DNA of 64,000 nt from Isoetes taiwanensis. Taxonomy: Eukaryota; Streptophyta; Lycopodiopsida; Isoetales; Isoetaceae. The DNA lies in contig JAJEKV010000031.1 of assembly GCA_021234155.1 (NCBI GenBank), forward strand, positions 9,744,838 to 9,808,837. The letters run 5' to 3'. Made by a program: the position numbers and the translations under genes. Numbering within the stretch: the stretch's first letter is position 1; each line of letters opens with the position of its first letter. Below the pieces are notes generated by a model. That model searched no databases. It saw nothing but the letters and a program-made list of their open reading frames with translations, and was not told where the DNA came from. This document shows positions 24,574 to 35,471 of the stretch, piece by piece.

Positions 24574-25488
24574 TCAGGACCTCACATACGCCCCATATAA
24601 GAGGACGGGTGCGACCAAGGCCCGAAACAAGTCAATGAGGCCCGGGCATACAACTCTATCTTGTGGGCATTTGTTGCATGGCATATAGTGCTTTCCAACC
24701 CCAGAAGTGACCCGCAACGATGGCGGCATCGATTGGGTGGTAGCGAGAGAACTTCGATCCCCAAGTACTTGTAGGTGAGAGCCACCTCTACATCTTGTCC
24801 ACTGGTAAGTGAATGGGGAAGCCTTGGCTGATGGGATGATGAAACTAGCGACACCTAATTTTGGCCAAGTTAACTTCGCATGCGGTGAATCGGTAAAAGT
24901 GTCAAAAGCATCGGTGGCGTTGCATGTCCTACGGGTATAGGCCAAGAGATGACATCGTCGTATATGAGTTGCGGATTGTGTGATGCATGAGATGGCGCTG
25001 CACCTCCATGATCGAGAGCCAATCTTCGGTGGTCAATGTATAGGCCAAAAGTGTGTGTGGGAGATGGGGCAACCACGGCGCCTCAATACTCGCGATTACC
25101 GGTTGTCACGGCGATGTGATATGGCACGAACATGCCTCATATAGCCTATATCTTGCATTACGCAAGTCAAGGAGGGTCCCGGTACTTTGATGCGTCCCAT
25201 AACTTGTCGGGGCATTGTGTCAAAAGCTTTTGCGAAATCCCGCAGAAAGCGGCGAGGTTTTGTCGGTGATTCTGCTATCCTCAATCAAATGCGTAGAGTG
25301 AAGATATGATCAATGGTGGAATGCGGCAGAAAGCTTTGCTTGTGTGAGCTTCGCACATCGCCTCCTCTGCCCATATTGTTAGCCCATTTGCTCAAGGATG
25401 CTAGCCAACAATTTTGCAAAGAGAAGTGACCATAATAGTCACGATAGTTGGTGGGTATTGAGGGTCCAGCTGCCTTGTATATGGGCAC
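24574..25488 (-). pseudogene. LINE reverse transcriptase remnant
   Basis: Open pieces at 25,285-25,488, 25,096-25,284, 24,870-25,076 and 24,574-24,945 join in order to cover RT blocks 1 to 7, each piece in its own frame. Key residues: the DFAKAFD block (first catalytic Asp present), the DD pair in YDDVISW, and YLGIEV. At least three frameshifts separate them. No RNase H domain is obvious downstream. Confidence 0.8.
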
Positions 25489-26110
25489 AACTCGCTAGTG
25501 GTCCTTTGTGGAGGGAAGCCTTCTTACAATGCTTTATTGAATAATGTCATTGAGGCCAGGCACTAGTGGAGGCCCAACCCATTTGAAGTTAAAGATGCGC
25601 ATGCCATCTAAATCTGCGCGCCTTCCCATTAGCTAGGCGTTGTAGAGCATGATGACATCCCCTCTGTGATGACCAAAGCCATGCCTATCGTGCATGGTGT
25701 CCAGACCCCAGAGCATGTTGCAAGTACTTTACCCATTGCTCAGGGTGATGTTCCTGTGGGTTGTGTAGTCTTGCTCAAGACCCTTCTCCATGTCTTTGGG
25801 TGCCGATCCGGGGAGACCAAACATCACATTCTTGATGCTCTGCGAGGTATCGACTTTCTTGTTCTTGAGGAAGGGGCGGTATTGGTGATGGCTTTGTGGG
25901 GGGGGTGGGATCGATGACTTACCCGAGTTAGTGTTTGAGCTCAGAGCACTCATCATCGAACCATCCATTTGCGAGGCCCGAAGGTGGCGGCGCCCGAGGT
26001 TCTCCGTGGCGGCCTCTCCCAAAGCATCTCTCGGTGTCGAGAATGGGTCGACTAAACATATTCTTTGTTGAAGTGTGGGAAGTTCGCGGCCGAGCCCAGC
26101 GAGATCATGC

Positions 26111-26653
26111 TCAAGCGGTGGACATAGGTCCTGCGGTCATAGTCGAGCGCACAGGGCACAGGGTGTTGGCGATGGATGCATGGGGAGCTTGCCAATGGAG
26201 ATGCCGCGAAGAGGGGCTGGTGAAGTGCGAATCCACTTCCTGCGTCGGGAGTAATGCATTTGCAATGGAAAAATGGGTAACCAGGTGCAGATCCCGTTCC
26301 TCAACCATCAGATAATCCACCACACTGGAACCGCCCCCTTGGTTCTCCTGTGTACAAGTGCAGCGGCCAGAAGACGGCCATTGTGCCAACCCATTACAAA
26401 TAACCAAGTCAAAGATACTACCCAGCAACAACAACTGCCTGCCATAGCACAAAATATGGTTGTCGTCTGATATCCTTGACCAAGCTACCTCTGCGGGGTT
26501 CAATTGCAAGACGTCCCCTGCCAGGGGCTCAAATTTTGGGACCTGCTCGACTCTTGTGAGTGCATTAAAGTCGCAAAGCAACATAACCTTGCCCAACTGT
26601 TTGTGCTGCTGTATGTCATCATATAGATCAACATAGGGCTCCAATCTATGCAC
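26111..26653 (-). pseudogene. LINE endonuclease remnant
   Basis: A 180-residue open segment of the LINE. LLCDFNALT stands where active endonucleases have GDFN, so the Gly is lost. DYLMVEERDL matches the conserved D-x-x-x-V block near the end of the domain. It continues upstream in other frames (26,500-27,043). The enzyme would nick target DNA for target-primed reverse transcription; this copy cannot be full length. The plus-strand ORFs over this interval are its shadows. Confidence 0.75.
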
Positions 26654-27050
26654 ACCCGAATGGGTGTTATAAAAGTTGCTCTCGGCATGTAGAAAGTAGC
26701 ATCTTTGCTATGAAGGCGGATCTTTGCTTTGTCATCTTTGCCGCCCACCCACAAGTAGCGATTGTACTGTCTATTTTGTCTGCGGCGGAGGTGGTGCCCC
26801 AAGGTTACCGCGATAGTAGCGAGCAACCCGCCCATGCCCTAAACATGCATTGCACTCATTGAACATCGAAAAATGCAAATAGTCTAGGAGGTTTGGCGCG
26901 GTCGTACCCTGCATGTTCCCATGTTTCCATGAGGAAAATGAGATCCATATCACGGTGCAATAGAGTTGAGACTCTCCCCTTTCTACCAAAGGAAGCGAAG
27001 GTTTCAAGATACCATCCAGGAAACAGTTCCTATTTGTTGGCATTTGATGT

Positions 27051-27548
27051 AGGCCTTTCGATGATGATTTCGATTAAGGGGGGGCGGTGTCGCGGTGCTG
27101 GCGATAATTACGGGGAGCAATTGGGCGGCCGGGGGCGAGGAAGTGCGATAGGGGAATGCGGTGGCGGTGGCGAGGAGTGGCGGTAGCGGCGCATTACATC
27201 GGTGACCTCGGTGGTCCGGCCTAAAAATGCAAAAGCTTGCCTCGGACCCGGGCTGCGCGCCCCTCGATGGCGAGCGTCCACGACTTGAGCATTTCTTTGC
27301 CGTGGGACTCCTATTGCATCGGAGTTAGATTCTGGTCGACATACAGGGTAGTCCCCTTCAATTGCCTACCTTGGCGCAAAATTGCCTCTTGCACTCGCAT
27401 GTCTCCCAATTTGTGGGGAAAATTCTAATTTCAAAACTAAAATTCAAATTCCTATTCTTTGGCACCTTGTTGTTCTTTGCCTACGTCATGTTCTTTGGCT
27501 CCCTGCTGCAAGCTCCAATCCATTGTGGATATGGATGTCAACGAGGTA
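27051..27548. other. GC-rich spacer between the LINE and the 27.5-kb relic
   Basis: From 27,060 to 27,260 the sequence is strongly G-rich with CpGs (GGGGGGGCGGTG, GGCGGCCGGGGGCG). It may be the 5' end of the LINE, since it abuts its endonuclease side. No coding frame with a known domain is seen. Confidence 0.4.
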
Positions 27549-28279
27549 ACTGTCCACAAACCGGCATTTCAGACAGAAGAAAACGAAGAAGAACCAAGGA
27601 AGAAGAAATGCTAAAAAAAAACGCCAGAGGAAAAGAAGAAGAGAGAAAAGATTGGAGCTTGCAGAATTGGCAGAAGGAACCGGTTCATCAAGAAGTGCAA
27701 GTAGTAAACGATGTATTGTCCTTAATTTGCTAACGTCTTTCCATAAACAGACCAAAAGAATTGAGGATAGCATGAAGAAAGAAATTTTACTGGAGTTTTT
27801 GAGGGATAAAACATTGAAAAAATTTATAGGTGAAGAATTAAAGGATTTGGAAGCCAAGAGCATCGTCATTAGGAGCTTCTGGGACTCTATGCAGACTGTG
27901 AAACTCTCTACCAGCAATGACTGCCTAGCAGCCAAGAATAGTTGTATTGCAACGTGTACCACGCCATGTAGATTCTGAAACAAGTGACAAAATCAGCCAG
28001 AGATATCTTGGAAAGGTATTAGGTGTTCATCCAAGAAACCTGCAAAAGGCAAAGAAAAAGAGGGCAGAGATCGATTATAATGGTGGGAAATGGGTTTCTT
28101 ATAAGAGGGCTAAAAGATTCAATGGAATTTCAGATGAACAGATAGAAAAGATTCAAAATTTTTGGATTGAGAACACTAGAGTGTCTCCTAACACAAAGGA
28201 TGTTAGAACTAGAAGATTGAAGAGAAATGTAAGAGAACATGCTGCCCACTATCTGGAGGAATCACATGTTAGTTTATAG
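27549..28279 (+). pseudogene. Basic, probably transposon-derived protein, frameshifted
   Basis: Open in frame to about 27,976, then continued in the next frame (27,947-28,279) by a single-base shift. The first part has a long Lys/Arg stretch (KKKRQRKRRREKR) that looks like a nuclear localisation signal, then an acidic-basic helical segment and RSFWDSMQTVKL. The second part holds a short helical DNA-binding-like segment (RYLGKVLGVHPRNLQKAKKK) and NFWIENTRVSPNTKDVR. I recall FW/FY..N-TRVSP-KDV wording from large uncharacterised transposon-like families in plants and animals, but I cannot name the family. The frame stops at 28,279 without the catalytic part, so it is a truncated remnant. There is no clear ATG; the start given is the first base after an in-frame stop. 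Confidence 0.55.
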
Positions 28280-29238
28280 ATTCTGTTATTCACGTTTTCT
28301 TAGTTATGGTGCATGTGGTGGTTATTGTGTTGTACAGTGATTGTGGTGTATTGTATGTGTGTGTAGTTGACTCTGAAATACAGCTAAATAATATTTAATG
28401 TTGGGAATATTAGAACATGACAGAATTGACAGCTCCAACAATTCGTTCCAGCAATTGGGCAGCAGGGGCAGAAGCCAATAGAAGGCCAAAGGTCCTAGTT
28501 TCGTCATGCCTAGATGCCTGAAAGTAGATGACGGAAAAAACAAATTAAAGAACCAAAGCTATATGAATTTGACCTTTGCTGCATTGATCTCACCAAAGGC
28601 CACCATTAATCTACCGATTTTGAACTCTGGGCCTGCTAAACTAATTGAGGCCCGCATGATTCGATGCATTATTCTGTCATGTTATTGCAGGGATTTTCTT
28701 TACAGTTGGGCGACCCAGTCTGCCCGGCTTGTTGCCTTCATTAAGCCTATGGCAATTTCGACTTAAGAATTGGCTCCGAGTATCGTAAAGTTGGCTTCTA
28801 AACTTTTGTAACGTTGCTCAGGCGTTGTCTGCCAACACACCTCAGGTCTCCGTTGCAAAACCAACGAAATCAAACTGGCCGCTTCCCATCTCATCCACAT
28901 GGCCATGCCGACACCTGCACAGAACCAAATTAGAATGGAGCTCCCTGACCGCCATATGCCCAGGCCGCATGGGCGCTCCTATCCGCCGCTCCATCTTAGG
29001 AAAAAAAAAATATTGCTGCTTGCCACAACCCAGATGCCAGCATCAGCTTCATACGTCTTTCGATACGAATACTAGGTAAAACCTTTACAAATCTTTATTA
29101 TAAAAATACGGTCTTTGATTGGAGTTGGACACACATTATGAGAGGAAGGCCTTGTTTAATGAAAGGGAATTTATTGAAATCTTTTTTTCTTGTGGAAATT
29201 TCATTTCTTTGCCTCGTCTTGCTTACCTTCCTCTGCGT
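28280..29238. other. Intergenic, no supported gene
   Basis: Starts with a GT-rich run (28,305-28,370). ORFs of 84-86 residues at 28,506-28,766 and 28,825-29,079 have no motif I recognise. The upstream part of the SAM-domain gene promoter presumably lies at the right end. Confidence 0.45.
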
Positions 29239-29572
29239 CTATGGGGGCAGGCCTTTCTTCTTCCTTCTTCGTCCTCCGGCGCCTCCCATCGCCATCGTCT
29301 TTTCCTCTCTAATTCCCTTAACCCACTCCCTATTTCCTTCGATCTGCCACTTTTCCTCGTTTTCTCCTCCTGCTTCGTATTATATGCTTTCAGGAAACCA
29401 ACCCATCCTTTTTCCCTGGAGTTTGTGTACATTTGTTCTTATAATGGTAGCTGTCTAAAGGGCGCGATTCAAGATTAATGGCCAGCATGTACCCAGGTAG
29501 GAGCTGCCCGTCCCTGATTTTTTAGGGTTTCAGTTTTGGTGAAAATCGAGTTCCTGGAGATCTTAAAGGTGG
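29239..29572 (+). promoter_or_regulatory. Pyrimidine-rich leader with two upstream ORFs
   Basis: 29,239-29,420 is a C/T-rich tract of the kind common around plant transcription starts. Two upstream ORFs precede the main ATG: 29,444-29,458 (four residues) and 29,478-29,525 (15 residues, MASMYPGRSCPSLIF). A TTTAGGGTTT telo-box-like motif overlaps the end of the second (29,521-29,530). CCCAG|GTAGGAG at about 29,495 could be a splice donor, so the second uORF might be removed in part of the transcripts. The uORFs could lower translation of the main frame. Confidence 0.5.
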
Positions 29573-32098
29573 ATGTCTCAGCCTCGTGTCACAATTACTT
29601 ACGGGAAAAGTGGTGAGGTCAGAAATTCTTTTGCATTAGCTTGTTTTATTCTGAATTATGTGTTGGAAATGAGTGATTCGATGGGCTTGATATGTTTTAT
29701 TTGCTTATTCGCATTCTTATTGGAAAAATCTCACTTGTGTCTGACTGAAGGGTTAATTGTATAACTTGGGCTATCCTTGAATGCGTCAGCTTCAGTCACG
29801 ATGGGCTTCCTGGTCTGCATTGACAAACTCCCTGAAGTTTTTAGTGGGTACCTTGGCTTATTGCTTGTGTTCTAGGGTTGTACTGTGTTCGCTTTCTTTT
29901 ATTGGTGTAGACGGAGAGGCAGCTTTCTGAAAACTTGAATTTTGTGCATTGTAGGTTGAACGAAGATCAGTGATATCTACGGAAATGTATTCAGATCGTC
30001 TTAGTGTAGCTGGTAGTAATAGGAAATGGTCTATAAAAGACCGGCTTGGAGGAAATATTGATCACACTTTTGCTGGACGTCAGACTCTTGGCAAACGGTA
30101 AGAGCTTTTTCCACATGCAACATTGGAAACAGAAATGCATTGTTTTATTATGTCATGTCAGCAGTTTATGATTCTGCAGTAGTTGCCAGTTTCTTTTTGT
30201 GCAGCCTATCTTCATGGATGTACTCCTTATGGCAAATTTTTCTTTTATTGCTAAGTTTTTTTTCCCTTTCTGGAGAAGTTTGAATGGTAACTGTAGGATT
30301 ATTCCGAAATTATGGTGAGTCATGTGGTAGAAATACATATTGAAGAGTCATTAAAAAGCGATCATAGATCCTGCCTCTGACAATGATTTTGTTGACCTTG
30401 AATTGGTATCAGCCTTTGGGAACACTGAAGTGTTTCTTTTATTTGACATTGGCCATGAAAGCAGTAGGATGTATAATTTGAAAATCAGAGTGCTGGGTCC
30501 TGATTTTTATCCAAGTAATATTTGTGCAAGCTGTACCATTCTGTCTTTCCCCATCTCTTTACAACAGCCAGCACATGATTTCCTTATCTTTGTCCTATTT
30601 CTCTTCATAATAACATTTGGCTTTTTCTTAGAAGCCAGTACTGGACAGTTCTCTCGCACTCTGCATAGAAAATGATTCGTTATTTATTGTTTCTTTGGTT
30701 CTTTTTTTTTAGTCAAACCTCAGATATTGGATGCTTTTAACAATTTCCATGCTTCTTATTATTATATGAAATAGCAGGAGGAATGGGGGTAGTAATAGTC
30801 CCTTTGTTCTGTTTGTGTTGAAATAGTCTATTGATGAACTATGTTTTTTTTCTTCAAGTGATCAGTTTCTTGGTTTCTCCAGTCAACGGCAAGATGATGG
30901 AAAGTGGAAGCATGACATGTATGATGATGACGATGGAAGTGAGCATGAGCTACGAAGTATCCTTATTCTAAACATGATGATTTGTCCTTATAGTTAAAGG
31001 ACTCGTGCATTTTGTTAATCATATTTATAAGATTCTAGCTCGTCTTTCCTTAATTTCTATTAGGTAGGCAAAATGGTTCAGAAGATCTGCGTTACACGCT
31101 TACGAGAATTAGGAGAGAACAAAGTGGCAATGGTTCAACAGGTGGAGGTGTTAAAGATTTGAGGGAGAAGCTTTCTGGGCCAATTCCATCCCCTGCGCCC
31201 CCACAAAGTGATGACATGAGAAGGAGCAGTGATGATTTGAGACGGAAGGATGAGATGAGACGTCGCTTATCCTCAGTTGTTCGTGGGAATTCTGCACCGG
31301 CACCAGCGCCTGTTTCAACACAAGCTCCAGCTCCTCCAGTTGTAACTAGGCCACCTGCTGCTTCCCGCAGTATTCCTGCTCCAAAACCTCAAGCGGTTAG
31401 TATTATCATGTCTTTAATCTAATGTTTATCCTTTGATGATCAACTTGTGGTCTTCAAGATAAGCTTCATCAGTAGTTGCCAATGGGCACGTCATTGATAG
31501 ATACGGAAAGACATAAAGACATTATTCAACACATTATCCTAGATATTTCTTACTGCAGCTCTAGGCATCTTTAATATTTGCTGGAATATACTAAAATGCG
31601 TCATTGGGAGATTAGGAATAAGAATAAACATCTTTGTTTACTCTGGCTCTGGACATCTTTGTAGTATTTGTTCTAGAAGATGACTTGTTACAGTCAGTCA
31701 GCTATGTGATTATTATTTTATTTGGTTGGAAGAATGAGGAATTCCAAACTGGCTTTTTGTCTTCTGTTCAGGTTGAGGAACAGACCGTTGCAACCATCCT
31801 ACATTCCCTGGGTTTGAGCAAATATCTGATAACATTTCAGGCAGAAGAGGTACCTGTTTTTTTTTATTTGTTGGGTAGGTATTTTTTCTTTATTATTAAA
31901 ATTTTCTGGCATTGAAATATAGGTTGATATGGCTGCCTTAAGGCACATGGGGGATGAAGATCTCAAAGAGCTGGGGATTCCAATGGTAAATATTCAAGTT
32001 TCCTCATGTTCCTGTTAGAAGGGGTTTTGAATGTGAACACTTTTTATTTCCTTCAGGGACCCAGGAAAAAGATCCTCCTTGCACTTAATGCAAGGTAG
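29573..32098 (+). CDS. SAM-domain protein, seven exons, 258 residues
   Basis: Exons: 29573-29617, 29955-30097, 30883-30956, 31064-31395, 31772-31849, 31923-31985, 32057-32098. All introns are GT-AG, the frame is continuous, and the stop is TAG. Residues 199-258 form a sterile alpha motif: VATILHSLGLSKYL, then FQAEEVDM, then LGI.M.GPRKKILLAL, the classic SAM ending at the very C-terminus. Before it are the N-terminal MSQPRVTITYGKSGE, a charged middle part with DDDDG, and a Pro/Ala-rich linker (about 145-198). The overall plan matches small plant SAM proteins of unknown role. SAM domains mediate protein-protein (sometimes RNA) binding. I see no signal peptide or membrane segment, so it is probably nuclear or cytosolic. 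The first exon is short (45 bases); the donor GAG|GTCAG was chosen because only it keeps the frame. Confidence 0.92.
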
Positions 32099-34631
32099 CT
32101 GCCATTGTTGATGAACCTGTGCTTTATGTAATTTTCTTTGGAATTCTGCAAGTTTAAGCATCACATGGAGCTGAGAGAAATTCATACTAAGCGTTTTGTG
32201 GTGTCATAGTGCTTTAATAGTACTGATACTGCAAGATGTTTGTAATGTGAACGTTCCAAGTTCTTTTGGCTGCGTAACAACTGGTGCAAGATTGCAGCGT
32301 ATTTCTATTGGACATTTGCAATTTTATGTAACATGCAAAGCGGCCATAACAACATAAATTCTGATGTTGCAACTCTTATTCATCTCCTAAATTAAATATG
32401 CTAAAAACTACTGTTTATATTCATGAAGTGAGCTGTTAGTGATGGTTATTGTTTTATATAATGCAACGCATGTGCAAGTTCCACTTCTGATGCCTGCAAT
32501 GCTCCTCAAACTGTCAATTTAGCTCAAAGCAAAACGGCTTGAGGTTCAATTTCCATGTATCGATATCACTACAAAATAAAAATGTGGTCGTTGATGTTTG
32601 CTAGAGTCCAGTCTTCTGGCGCTATCTTGTACCTCCCTACACATCAGTGGAAGTAGGGTAGATTTGTTTTGCTTGAACGGCTGCGCAGGTTCTGGTTTAC
32701 GATTTACTTACATACGGAGTGCTGTATATATTGGATGCGGCCATGTTATAGCCAGGGGCATATTCATAGTATATCCGTGTGTTTGACATGTTATAGCCAT
32801 GCCTTGTGAACTTAGCAGATTTTGTGCCATTTAAGGCTGGCTATAACATGCCCACGTCCAACATTTACAGCGATGGTTTGGTTAAGGTTATGATTGCCAT
32901 GGTTTTTGGTCAGGTTTTGTTTTAAGGTTCGTCAAGCTCTGTAGTCTTTGACGCGACAGTTATTCAATGATTTCAAGAAGTTGACAAAATGATCAAAATG
33001 AATTCCTACTCAAATTTTTGGAGTAGCAATTAAAAAACAGGGTAAAGACTCTTCGGATCTTGCAAGATCTTTGCCAGATCTTTAAAACTTTGCAGAACTT
33101 GGAGAAACTCTGCAAGAACTATAGTCTGGTCTTGTAAAAACTCCTAAAACGTTGCTTGATCTTCAAAAAACCCGTAAAAATATGTTTATGCAAAGTGGAT
33201 CCCCTAAACTCCGTTTCTGCAAAACCGTCTGCCCTATTTCTACTTTCTAGGGGAATAGAGGATCCACTTTTGCAGTTGACCTGATTCCAGGTGATCCATA
33301 TCAAGTTTTTCGGACCTTGAGTTGGAGCTTTACTCCTTGATTTTCACTATTGGTGGTTGCTTGTGGAAGATGCCTATGCCCGTGTCTGATATCTATTTGT
33401 TCTTACATGTATTGTTTCTTTGTTTTGTTGTTGTATTGTTGATGCAAGATGAATTCTATATTGATCCCTTCTAGCATACCAGAGACTAGTGCGCCTCTTA
33501 GTACTTCTGATCAGGAGTACTAAGAGTAAAGATGAATAATACGTATGTTGTGCTTCCTTGTTGGCTTATGTTTATTTTTTATGTTATTTGTTGCTATAGG
33601 TTTTGGTGGGTGACCTAAGAGGGCAATTTTTCGTTGCATTTTGATGTAGAGATGGTGTCATGCGGGTGATGGAGGCTTTTTTTTTTTTTTTTTTTTTTTT
33701 TTCTGAAGAACGTGTTGGCACTTTAAGTTTTAAGGTAAGAAATAGAAATTAGAAATTAGAAATTAGAAATAATGCACGCCGCATGTGCATGCCAAAAATG
33801 TAACTTGAAAATCAAAGGGCCACATGAAGAAAACAGGCCCCTTTTGGCTTTATGACCCAAAAAAAGGGAAAAAAAGAAACTAGGCTTGGGGCAAAGTGTT
33901 GAGCGGGGTCTTTGGGCCAATGATAAGTAGGAGGGTATCGAATTAAGAATGCGTTAAGAAAAATTCCTAGTATGTTTGGTGGCTTTCCATTTATGAAAAC
34001 CAAGGGATGACTTCAAGTCTGGTACATGGATTTTTGCCCATTTGTGAATTGCACATGGAAGAAGAAGATACATCTTTGAATTTCTTATTTTAGATCCTTA
34101 TTTTTTAAAAATTTTGGGCATATGCATGCTATATTGTACCATAAAAAATTATTTTAGGATCATAAAACTACTAAAAAAGTGCCTAGGCACTACGGATTTA
34201 TATGCCATTGAATAGAATTGGGAATGGCTCTTTTATCATAAATTGCCCTATTAAATTATTTCACCCGTAATACGTCTTTCAAGATGATCTTGTAGATCTT
34301 TGAAATTGGTCAAATTTCATTCTGATCCAATAATTCTACCATAGGAACATCACATGAATTAACTATAATAGATTATAGTAACAAATAAGAACTAAGAGCA
34401 ATGCACAAGATTAAACAAAAGTAATGCATACCTTATGAGAAACCAAACTGAGTTGATTACCTTCATCGGATCTGACCTTTTATGTAGTTCTGTTTTTCAT
34501 ACACCAGATAAGACAAGCAAAATAGGCAATAAGCATCTCTGCAAGGAGCCAATAGCACCAAACCATGATAGACAAAGCCTTGGCCCTGCGGATACATCAA
34601 GCGGATGTGATAAACTCTTCTCTGAGGTAGC
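32099..34631. other. Intergenic, no supported gene
   Basis: Contains the 3' flank of the SAM gene, repeated small pieces such as TTATAGCCA and GCCATGTTATAGCC (32,740-32,850), a fold-back at 33,189-33,274, a T23 run at 33,679-33,701 and a GAAATTA minisatellite of four units near 33,741-33,768. None of the ORFs has a recognisable domain. Confidence 0.5.
33189..33274. repeat. Inverted repeat (fold-back), 86 bp
   Basis: TGCAAAGTGGAT at 33,189-33,200 pairs with ATCCACTTTTGCA at 33,262-33,274 (one extra T). An inner CCCCTAAA (33,201-33,208) pairs with CTAGGGG across a bulge. The whole could form a hairpin with a loop of about 40 bases. It may be a MITE end, a small foldback, or chance. Confidence 0.55.
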
Positions 34632-35471
34632 TCAGACAGGAAAAGGCCTCGAGTGCATATCAATAGCTTTTACACTCCTCATGAAATTTAAAATTTGTGA
34701 ATGTCTTTGTTGAACCACTTCCATGCAGGTAACCCTCTCCTTCACTTGCAAAATGAAAGTTTCATGCTTTTTAATGTATCCAATTGTTTCCTGCAGACCA
34801 ATTTCCATCTTAGCCAAGTGCCGCTTCTTCTTGGTTCTACTCATAACTAGGTTTTCCAACTAGTACTCAACACTCCAAAACCAACTCGATCTCCAGCAGG
34901 ATCATTGGCTAGTTTGTCATATTCCACTTTTGTGTCATTTATTTTTTTGTTGCAAATCTTCGTACGGTATATCCTTCCTGCCTTTGATCATGCTAATCAT
35001 CTTCAGTGCTTCCCTCCTTTTTACTTCCAGCTCTTGTACATTATTTAATAATCTAATCATCTCCTATAACCCATACTTAAGTAACTTCTTTATTATACCA
35101 AGGTCAGATGGAGAATAACCCATAGCCCTAATGTGTTGGGGCAAAACCACCTCCTGATTACCGATAGTGGGTTCCCCTGTAATTTCAGAAGTTCGGGCAG
35201 TTCTTTGGCAGTCTTGGCCATGTCCACCCAATTAACATCCTGTCCATTCAGATGTAGAGCAGATGCCCGAGCAAAATAAGTAGAAATATAGTGGTTTGTT
35301 ACTTGTTTTTTTGCTATAAACCAAGTCACAATATTTAAAAATAAAATCTTCTCTTAATGCATTCTGGACTCTACCTTCCTCGAATTCTCTTCTTCCTTTT
35401 GGAGCTGCACTCCATACCTCATTCATAGCCTCTTCTATTCTGGAGAGATTGGTCTCCACATGTTTTTCCAC
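34632..35471 (-). pseudogene. Multiply frameshifted coding relic, helical, unidentified
   Basis: Read on the minus strand, open pieces follow one another in different frames: 35,232-35,471 (begins MEKHVETNLSRIEEAMNEV), 35,093-35,329 (YFARASALHLNGQDVNWVD, then ELPELLKLQGNPL), a third piece at about 34,920-35,160 with Glu/Lys-rich helical wording interrupted by a stop, and 34,632-34,859 (Lys/Glu-rich, coiled-coil-like). Codon sense is kept over each shift, so this was once one protein of perhaps 250 residues or more. I do not recognise it. The alternating hydrophobic/charged pattern resembles structural (gag or nucleocapsid-like) proteins of elements or endogenous viruses, but that is a guess. 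Confidence 0.45.

Larger units (their letters stand above)
24430..27050 (-). mobile_element. Decayed LINE (non-LTR retrotransposon), EN and RT
   Basis: Read on the minus strand, an endonuclease region comes first (about 26,110-27,000; the DFNA motif in LLCDFNALT and SSVVDYLMVE are the expected APE-type landmarks). Reverse transcriptase follows at about 24,580-25,490: PIYKAAGPSIPTNYR, SHKQSFLPHSTIDHIFTLR, DFAKAFDTMPRQVM, LIYDDVISW (an FADD-type box that has lost its Ala), then YKYLGIEV and LVAPVLLYGA. The order EN before RT and the DFAKAFD/YKYLG motifs fit a plant LINE. It is spread over several frames with stops, so it is inactive. The A-rich 3' end is not evident; the left limit is set by loss of homology. 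Confidence 0.85.

Noticed and set aside
25666-26470. Plus-strand ORFs of 65-126 residues
   Set aside because: They are shadows of the minus-strand LINE frames, which carry the recognisable motifs.
33679-33701. T23 run as the tail of a retroposed element
   Set aside because: I found no matching target-site duplication on either side, so no insertion can be delimited.
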